A stretch of DNA of 64,000 nt from Limonium bicolor. Its lineage: Eukaryota > Streptophyta > Magnoliopsida > Caryophyllales > Plumbaginaceae. The stretch spans positions 478,691,375 to 478,755,374 of the forward strand of contig CM041776.1 in the NCBI GenBank assembly GCA_023374045.1. The letters run 5' to 3'. This document shows, piece after piece, positions 56,355 through 64,000 of this stretch (its first letter is position 1; each line of letters starts with the position of its first letter). Below the pieces are notes generated by a model. That model was not told the origin of the DNA, did not search any database, and saw nothing but the letters and a program-made list of their open reading frames with translations. Made by a program: the position numbers and the translations under genes.

Positions 56355-57600
56355 CTAAATGGTAAACAGAGTAATTTAAAAGCCAAAACAAAAGAAGCGA
56401 TAATGAATAAGCAGAAGAACACACAAACACTTTAAAACTAGCGAGCAAAATTTCTATTTAGACAGATTCTTTCACACAATCAAACAGCAGAATGTAAGGC
56501 TTTAAAACATCAAAACATAGCATAAATAACATCACACAGAAGAACATAAGTCCAGGAATCAAATTCATAAAAATTGAAAAAAAATTATACATGTCCGGAT
56601 CTATGTCCGGGTGTCCTAGGTCGGACGAAGATCCGGATGCACTCAGGAACTCTAAAAATCGCGCCGTAAACAGACAGTTTCGAATTCATAAAAATCAACC
56701 CGAAATCACCCAAATTTCATAGAAAGCCTCACGTTTTCGCACCTCAACATCAAATTAACATCATAAACCACCAAACAACTACCTAATTTACCGTAATTTG
56801 ACAGAAACTCGAAATCGCAAAAATTGAAGAACCTGGTTCGATTAGGTTTTTCAGCTCTTAATTGGAAAAAAATGCGGGGCGGCTGTTTGGGCGGTGGCGC
56901 GGTGTTCCGGTGGTCCCAACGGTGGTCGGAGTGGTGAACGGTGGTGGTTCGTTGTGGTGGCGAAGATGGAGGAAGGAGATGGGAATTTGTTTTTTGGGTT
57001 CAAGTTCGACAATGGAGGAAGAAGAAAGAAGAAAAGAAGGAAGAAGAAAAGAAAGGACGGCGCGCAATTCAGTCACGTCTGGCTTTGGCGTCCGGATCCG
57101 GACACTGCGCTTTTATTGCGTCCGGACTAAATGTATCCAGACACGTTGAAATCTCCTTTTTTAAAAGAAAAGAATTAAAAGCTACTACTACAAAACACCA
57201 TATTGGACTTAAATAGAAAGGAAATTTTACTAAAACAATCATAATTTGGCAAAAATAAAACAAGCACAAAAAATGCAGAAATTAAATAGCAAGAGTGTTA
57301 GAGGACTCCCTGATCCATAATGAACAATGTCGTGATATTCCCCCACACTTGAGTTCAGTTTAGCATCAAAGTGAGATAACTGAGAGTTTAAATCTGCACA
57401 ACCAGGAGAACTCAAGTGGAACCAGGCAGAGTTATTTATTGAAAATGGGAAGTCAGGGCTCTTGCAGTAAAATAGCAGAATGTAACATAATACAAAAGAT
57501 AAAAACTATTGAGCAAAAAGGAACAGGAATTAATACCGGTGGGTTGCCTCCCACCAAGCTGTCCGGGTTTAACGCCTCTGGCTAGACCTTGTTTTGTCTG
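56355..57600 (-). promoter_or_regulatory. Element G spacer with leader- and intron-like structure upstream of env-like ORF
   Basis: On the minus strand: a TATA-like TATTTAAG (57215-57208), a strongly pyrimidine-rich tract (about 57062-57005), then a C/A-rich segment. A candidate 5' splice site CAG/GTTCTT follows at 56832/56831. The 3' site TTTAG lies immediately before the env-like ATG, so the candidate intron is 56832-56355 (478 bases, T-rich). Interpretation as an internal transcription unit is inference. Confidence 0.4.
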
Positions 57601-57623
57601 TTTTATGATTCAGGATCTCTGAG

Positions 57624-58690
57624 TCAGAGTGTAGAATGAGCGGTGTCGACTTCGCCACCTTGATAGCGTTTCAACTGTGATCCGTTTACTTTGAATGTTT
57701 TCCCCTCCTTGTTGATTAACTCTATAACTCCATATGGTGAAACATTAGTGATGGTAAAAGGACCTAGCCGATGAGATTTAAGTTTACCTGAAACATTTTC
57801 AAACGGGAGTTGAACATCAACACACAATCTCCGTTCTAAAACTCTCTCTTGATAAGTAACTTGTCATGCCATCGTTTTGTCTGCTCCTTATATATCTTTG
57901 CATTTTCGTATGCTTCTTCTCTGAACTCATCCAACTCACATAGCTAGAACTTCCTCTCTTCACCAGCTTTTGAAGATCAAAATTAAGGGTCTTGAGTGCC
58001 CAAAATGATTTGTGTTCCAGCTCTAATGGCAAATGACAAGCTTTTCTATAGACCAGCTTGTAAGGTGACATGCCCAAAGGTGTCTTAAAGGCTGTTCGGT
58101 ATGCCCATAGGGCGTCATCAAGCTTTAGAGACCAATCTTTATGAGATGAATTGACAGATTTCTGTAAAATCTTTTTGTTTCCCTGTTTGTGACTTCGGCC
58201 TGTCCGTTGGTCTGTGGATGGTAAGGGAGAGACACCTTATGTCATACCCCGTATTTCTGTAACAAAGCCTCGAATTGCTTGTTACGGAAATGGGATCCTC
58301 CATCACTTATGATTGCATGAGAGACACCGAATCTGGAGAAGATATTTTTTCTTTAAGAACCGGAGCACAACCATGGCATCGTTGGTAGGTGTGGCCATTG
58401 CTTCATCCCATTTCGTAGCGTAATCCATTGCTACCGAGATGTAAAGATTCGAGTGCAACGAGGGAAACGGTCCCATGAAATCCATCTCCCATAAATCGAA
58501 TGGTTCAACTTCCAAGATAGAGTTCAGAGGCATTTCATGCCATCGAGAGATATTACCTTGGTGTTGGCAGCGGTCACAAGAAACCACATATGTATGACAG
58601 TCTTTGTGCAGTGTTTTCCAAAAGAAACCGGCTTCCAATACCTTGGCGGCTACTTTTGCTAATCTGAAATGTCCTCCAGCTTCCCTTGAA
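57624..58690 (-). pseudogene. Element G integrase
   Basis: Zinc-binding end C-D-R-C in VVSCDRCQHQGNISRWHEMP. Core Asp in WEMDFMGPFP, second Asp in ISDGGSHF (about 58310), Glu in [10 protein letters not shown] (about 58205). Between them CGA has become TGA (GV-stop-HKVS). C-terminal part: [22 protein letters not shown] (58077 down) and LGPFTITNVSPYGVIELINK, then FKVNGSQLKRY to about 57640. No chromodomain is seen, consistent with Athila rather than a chromovirus. Several frameshifts. Confidence 0.85.
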
Positions 58691-58851
58691 TGGCAATGAT
58701 TTAGGATATCTTGTATTTCGGTCTCTGGTACACAACGTCAGATGATTCCGTCACCACATACCTTGAAGAGAAATGGGTCATCGCACCGGTAATACTTGAC
58801 AGTAGAGAAAAACTTCTTGCGCTGTTGATAAGTTATTTCTGGGGGTACTAT

Positions 58852-59519
58852 CTATTTAGCAAGATAGTTCGCAATATCCACATACCAAGGATCTCCCATG
58901 AAACCAACCTTGAACACATACTCATCTGGGAAGTACTCGCTAATTGGTATACCATCATCAGCACATTTCAACCGGGACAAATGATCAGCCACTCCATTCT
59001 GTACTCCGGGCTTATCTTTTATCTCAATATCAAACTCCTGAAGGAGTAGGATCCATCGAATCAACCTAGGTTTCACTTCTGCCATCTTGAACAAATGTCG
59101 TAGGGCAGAATGATCTGTATGCACTATGAATTTACTCCCAATGATGTACGATCTGAATTTATCACATGCAAAGACTACGGCTAACAGCTCCCTTTCTATA
59201 GTTGCATAATTTCTCTGTGAATCATTGAGTGTCTTACTTGCATAGTAGACTACTCTTAGCATTTTCTCATGTCTTTGCCCTAGAACTACTCCCATAGCAA
59301 AATCGCTAGCAGCATCACACATGATCTCGAATGGTAGAGACCAGTCAGGTGCAACAACAACCGGTGCAGATACTAGCTTTTCCTTGATGATGTTAAATGC
59401 CTCAAGACATTCTCCAGTGAATTCGAATTTCGCATCCTTGTCCAGCAAATCACAAAAACGGCTTAGATATCTTTGAAAAATCTTTGTTGAACCTTCCGTT
59501 GAAGCCCGCATGACCTAGG
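58852..59519 (-). pseudogene. Element G RT C-terminal end and RNase H
   Basis: [22 protein letters not shown] belongs to the RT/RNase H connection, partly out of frame at its start. RNase [21 protein letters not shown] (Asp), [20 protein letters not shown] (Glu), [14 protein letters not shown] (Asp), then [24 protein letters not shown]. The frame is open for 219 codons. It ends abruptly at 59519 where H begins; RT fingers and palm are absent. Confidence 0.9.
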
Positions 59520-61843
59520 TGTAACACCCCAACTCAATCCAATTGTGGTCTCGCAACTTAACAGCATGTATATATACATGTCACAGCGGAATTCTTTACA
59601 CTCCAGGACCTTGCCACGGTCTGACTACAGAATATACCGAACATTAGTACAATACCTTAACCAATTACATTTCCTTCTTACAATCCCCTCATAACCTATA
59701 CATCTTACTAACTCAATTGCCATACGAGTGTACATGCACAACTCGTAGGCCACACTTAACCCTTCACACTTGTGCCCCTTCTTACTCTCGCGACGGTCAC
59801 CTCCTGATGTTCACCTGTGTAGTAAAAACAGCCCCCAAAGGGGGTCAGCACGAATGCTGGTACGATCCTCTCATGGCCCCCAAGCTAACGTGGCTACGAC
59901 GACTAATTGTCGATAGCATGGAGGTTGATTAGATGCACAACATAATAGAAAGTGCAGTAAACAACAACTCAGATATGAACAATCAAAGTTTACACACAAT
60001 GAACGACTTAAATGCGTTCCCTTAAATGGAGAGTTAATTGTTTAACTCCTTAACCCTTAGTAATGTTCCCTCTTAATCTTAGTCCATCTTATCTCACCCA
60101 CCTCAATCTTAGTCTTATCTTAATCTTAGAAACAACCATCCTTTAAAAAGGAATGGTTGCAACTTATCTTAACCTTACCTTAATCTTAATCTTAACTTAT
60201 TCTCAGTATACAAACCGTTCCTGGAGGGGAATGGTTGTATCCTAAGTCCAAACCTGGGATTTAGGTGATCCCACCGCACATCTTAATGCCATCAATGCAC
60301 CTACCCTGGACGGGAGTCCAGCGTAGCTGAGCCGGCAACCGGCCCTAGGCTACAAGTCCGAAGACAAGTCCTTAAGCGGAAGTCGAATCTGCTATAGATA
60401 CCGACCCCCTTTTCCTTAGCATGCATGACCGGAGATCGGTCCCGGGTTTCCTCACTCAAGTTCCAGTTAGTAGTAGTCTCAAGACCATGTTTGTTGGTTA
60501 ACCTCATTCGGTTTATATCAGCCCATATTAGGGAGCGTTCCTTAGTCTCACTCAATTCCTTCCTACTAACGTTAGTTAGTAAGTTCTCACGGTATGTTGT
60601 GTTAGTTTTCAAACATCACACAACAATACAAATAATATAATATTCCGGTTGCATGCTTTATCTTGTTTAGTGAGCACAAAAAAACAGATAGCACACAAGC
60701 CGAGGGACACCTCGTTAGCAAGCAGGTCACAAGAAGAACTGTACCGTTCACCGTTGGTCGTTCGGTTGCTTACTCTCTTCCGGAGTCCAAACTCCCAAGT
60801 CCTAAAACATTCATTCAGTTTTAGGTTGTTAATCACTTAACTTAATCCAACTTACTTAACTTACTTAACCCTTAATGATTCCCACCTAACACCTCTTAAG
60901 TCTTACAACTTAATCTTACAACTTAACCTTAAACTTTTAAGTTTATACTTAACTTAACTTAATCCCTTCAGTTCTTAGGGTCCTAATCATTACCACCCTA
61001 CCAAAGGTACACCTTATTACCTATTACCATCCTTAGAATTCAAAATTTCTTTTTTTTTATTTTTTTTTAGGCTCGACCGAACTTCCGACCGACCTTACCT
61101 AAGGTCGGTCCATTCCAGAACATATTACCGCTTGAAAATTCTTCCCCGACCGACCTTGCAAGTCCGGTCCCAAGGTCGGTCCATTCCCGAGAGTTTCCCC
61201 GTGGGATATTTAAGCCCGACCGAACTTGCCAAGTTCGGTCCCATGTTCGGTCGATTCCAGAGACTCAATTCCTTCACAAATTACAAGCCCGACCGAACTT
61301 GCAAGTCCGGTCCCCAAGTTCGGTCGGTTCCAGAAACTTTCTCCGGCAGTGTAAACTGAGCTCGACCGACCTTGCAGGTCCGGTCCCAAGGTCGGTCAGC
61401 TTCAGAACCTTATTTCTAAATTCCCATTTGACTCCAAACTTCTCCACAAGTTCCCCCATGTGTCCTAATACCATTTAGGCACTTAAACTCACCTTAGAAC
61501 TTCCACCAAACTCTCCAAAACAACTTCCAAAGATCTTCTCAACATTTACTAAATTCTTACAAACATTTCCTAACATTTGTCATAATTCCTTACATTTCCA
61601 ACATGTACATTTTGTCTAGAACTTTAACTATCCCAAGTGTTTCTTTTCAACCCATATAACTCCTCCTTAACATCATTGCACTCCATCTTGCTAGTTAAAC
61701 CTTCCAAGGTCATCTTGCATGTCCATGCACAATTTCTCTTCTTTTCATTTGTTACTCATCACTCCTAAACTCTTGAGCTTACTTATACGTTCTTTTATTC
61801 ACTTACTCACCTTCCTCATGATCACACGCTCTTTTACATTCCT
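59520..61843 (-). mobile_element. Element H: TGTAACACCCC-type LTR sequence inserted in element G
   Basis: Starts TGTAACACCCCAACTC right at the break in G pol, preceded by CTAGG (59515-59519), which would be one TSD copy. Shares the TGTAACACCCC and CACAGCGGAA landmarks with F and I but little else. A 16-base palindrome CATGTATATATACATG is near 59566. Split in turn by I. No coding domain found. Lineage uncertain (Gypsy LTR likely); minus orientation is inferred from the GGGGTGTTACA end. Confidence 0.55.
61070..61405. repeat. Tandem repeat array in element H
   Basis: Five imperfect units of 55-75 bases, each containing CCCGACCGAACTTGCAAG-like sequence followed by GGTCCCAAGGTCGGTC. Within a unit the GACCGA and TCGGTC motifs face each other and can pair. 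Confidence 0.8.
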
Positions 61844-64000
61844 TGTAACACCCCTCTCCATAAACACGATATAATCCCTCACGTAGCAATAATTAAAACG
61901 TCTCACAGCGGAAAAATAAATAACAATTACAAATCTCGCTCGGGTGTCACCGGCCATTACTCGCCCATGCGAGCAACGTAGCCAAACTACATCCAACTTC
62001 CAAAATAAACAAGCTGCTAACCGCAGTGATAACGAGAAACTCCTATACATCATACTAAATCCATAAATCATAAACATCGATAAGTGAGCGTCTACCCAAT
62101 CCTGAAAAATACATAACCTTACCATACGACCATACACCATCCTCATTGCTAAACCCAATAAACTCCATGTGTGGTAAAAAGCAAAACTCTCCAATTACCC
62201 TGTTCCTGCTCTTCAGCTTCAACAATGATCAACAACCTGAAATGGTGTAGTATCAGCGATAGACGCTGAGTATGCCAGGGCCTGGACCCTAATGGTCACT
62301 TGTCATTTTAACCATCTTATTACTAGGTCGGTTTCATGCTTTACCATTTTACAGTTATAACAATACTGTAATAAACATGTATAATACACATATTCATCCA
62401 TCCAAATATTCATAGATATTCAACCATCCATCAATCCACAATCATTTAATAACACAGTCCACATATATATCGAACGTATCGAACAATAACAATATAATGT
62501 ACAATGTACATTCGCTGTAGCGTACAGTGCTCATATTTAATTTACCTTAGCCTCGTAGGCTCCATCCAACCATCAACACACAATAAATAACCACAAGTAT
62601 AACCAATGAACAACAAAGCGAAACAACGAGAATAATAAACAAGTATTAAGTCTCGTCCATGGTATTGTTCGCCACTGTATAAGTCTCAATTGTTTTAGTT
62701 GTTCAGTTATACCTAGTGACAATGTCTCGTTAAAACGACATGTCTCTAGTTACCCATATATTATGGCGGGTCACCCACGGCAGTAGCCACTCCAACGGTA
62801 GAGTCTCCCGACCAACGAGCCATTCTAGCTCACAGGAAATTTTCTTGATACTTACGGAACCGTACGCGGACATCCTGGTATCGTTTTTGTGATCACAGCG
62901 CGCACCAAGAGCCACATCCTCTTGGCTTTACTTCCATTCCATTAATTAATTATACCATCGCATCGCATTACCATTTTTTCCCCTAACACAGCAGACTAAG
63001 GTCATTAGTCCAATCCGGAGTCTGTAAACTCGGGATCCAGTGTTAGATACGAGAGCGGCATATAGAAAGGCCAATGCTCCGTATAAAAGTCTTGGATAAT
63101 ATGTATAAGTTATTATCCTAGTGCTACAACGTTTTACTGACGTTCCTTATATTTCATATAAGATAGCACCATAGCCGCTAGTTCGTTTTATATATAGGTT
63201 CATATATACGAACCAATACTATTAACTCAACAACAGTAAATAATAAGCAGCTATAAATATACAATTCATGCATATTAATTAACACATTCAGACAAAACAA
63301 TCTTATCACAGATCACACAGAAGTCTGAACTGAGGAAGCCCTCAGAGACAATCAGAGACTCATAACAACATACAAGTTATATCAACCAAATCCGAGCCCA
63401 AGGAGCAACCTTAGGACAACTCGGATCAAACCCCTTTACATACCGTTCACCCTGATTGTATTACGGTGGAGTATGAATCAGCAAGATCCTATGCTCCGTG
63501 TAGTCCGCTAGCTCGTCGAGCGTCTTGTCAGAAGTACAATCTAAACGGTAATAAACTATAAGTCAGTCTCCATGACTAACTACATCCGGTATTTCCGAAT
63601 AATAAGTAACCCCGACAGTTCACCCCTTCTGTTTTCTACAGTTGTTCGTTACGGGTTTCTCTAAAACAGTCGGTTTCGTTACTTAAACGCGTACGTCATA
63701 ACATTTCAACTGTTAAGTTTAATTCGTTGTATTTCTTTTAAATCTTGTCCACCATCTAGCTTAGGTACATATCCTATAGTTGCATGTATTCATGCATGAT
63801 TGTAGTACATTATTATTTTTTTTGTATTGTATCCAAAACTCATAACTTATAGTTCATAACTATACATTTTTTTTTATAACCACCACCATTAAATCATATG
63901 GTTTCCAACCAATATATAATCCACCTTATATACATTATCCTTGTGTATGTATATATCTACCACGTAGGTAATTCCCATGAGTTTAATAAACTCTTATATC
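61844..64000 (-). mobile_element. Element I: TGTAACACCCC-type LTR sequence, continues beyond the window
   Basis: Starts TGTAACACCCCTCTCC, preceded by TTCCT (61839-61843). The first 140 bases align with F, including the hairpin. The remaining 2 kb is AT-rich with no recognised ORF product; frames such as 62194-61799 on the minus strand look incidental. If this is one LTR it exceeds 2.1 kb. The right end is outside the window. Confidence 0.5.

Larger units (their letters stand above)
51861..59519 (-). mobile_element. Element G: Athila-like Ty3/Gypsy retrotransposon, 5' part removed by insertion of H
   Basis: On the minus strand, in order: RT end/RNase H (59519-58852), integrase (about 58640-57624), spacer, env-like ORF (56354-55046), 3' UTR, PPT and 3' LTR (53505-51861). 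RNase H before integrase is the Gypsy order. The protein sequences and the env-like ORF after pol fit the Athila lineage. Gag, protease and most RT are not in the window: H starts at 59520, inside pol. Stops and frameshifts occur throughout. Confidence 0.85.

Noticed and set aside
56858..57216. Overlapping plus-strand frames rich in Gly, Trp and Lys/Arg
   Set aside because: Low-complexity GA/GT-rich DNA antisense to element G. Better explained as the pyrimidine-rich leader of the minus strand.
61799..62194. 131-codon minus-strand frame in element I
   Set aside because: Crosses the LTR edge into H, with no recognisable domain.

Overview
This is a stretch of nuclear DNA from a flowering plant, most likely a eudicot, made almost entirely of nested and decayed transposable elements. 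I recognise no host gene, tRNA, rRNA or CRISPR array. The evidence is plant-type Ty1/Copia and Ty3/Gypsy proteins, a CACTA (En/Spm) DNA transposon, matching LTR pairs, target-site duplications (TSDs), primer-binding sites and polypurine tracts (PPTs). Element names A to I are mine.

Layout: (1) 1-17418 is a Sirevirus-type Copia element (A), entered downstream of its 5' LTR: decayed gag and pol, an env-like ORF behind a promoter-like leader, a second small TATA-led ORF, PPT and 3' LTR. (2) A complete younger Copia element, Cop2 (6661-15698, TSD AAAGC), sits inside that small ORF. (3) 17419-18486 is unassigned DNA plus a LINE remnant (ORF1 zinc knuckle and a probable ORF2 start). (4) 18487-25226 (TSD GGTAG) is element B, a Sirevirus relative that keeps gag and the env-like region but has lost nearly all of pol. 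(5) 25539 to about 31020 is a CACTA element with its genes on the minus strand. Only its left terminus is recognisable, and the transposase has an internal deletion. (6) 32588-40785 (C) and 43200-51733 (D, TSD AGGTC) are two members of one family of large LTR elements with no coding capacity. They have 1.7-1.8 kb LTRs and a Tat/Ogre-like primer-binding site. Their interiors hold tandem arrays, two tandem hairpins and repeated PPT-like motifs. (7) 40786-42047 (E) is an inverted fragment of the 3' region of the same family. (8) 42048-43199 plus 51739-51860 (F) is an LTR-like sequence starting TGTAACACCCC, split by D. (9) 51861-59519 (G) is an Athila-like Gypsy element on the minus strand: 3' LTR, env-like ORF, integrase and RNase H. 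It is cut at the RT/RNase H junction by another TGTAACACCCC sequence (H, 59520-61843). H is in turn cut by a third (I, 61844 to the window end).

The autonomous-looking elements (A, Cop2, G) carry the usual gag, protease, integrase, RT and RNase H modules plus an env-like gene. B, C and D are non-autonomous and would need proteins from relatives. Many in-frame stops are TAA or TAG where the family usually has Gln, as expected from cytosine deamination in silenced, methylated repeats.

The most interesting patterns are: env-like genes of two unrelated lineages each preceded by a promoter/leader-like segment (with a candidate intron in the Athila-like element); a conserved double hairpin with a compensatory base change in C and D; PPT-like motifs repeated inside elements of three lineages; and a different tandem repeat in the 3' region of each C/D/E copy. 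D's two LTRs differ mostly by homopolymer-length indels, which suggests residual sequencing errors. Isolated frameshifts in the window should therefore be read with caution.
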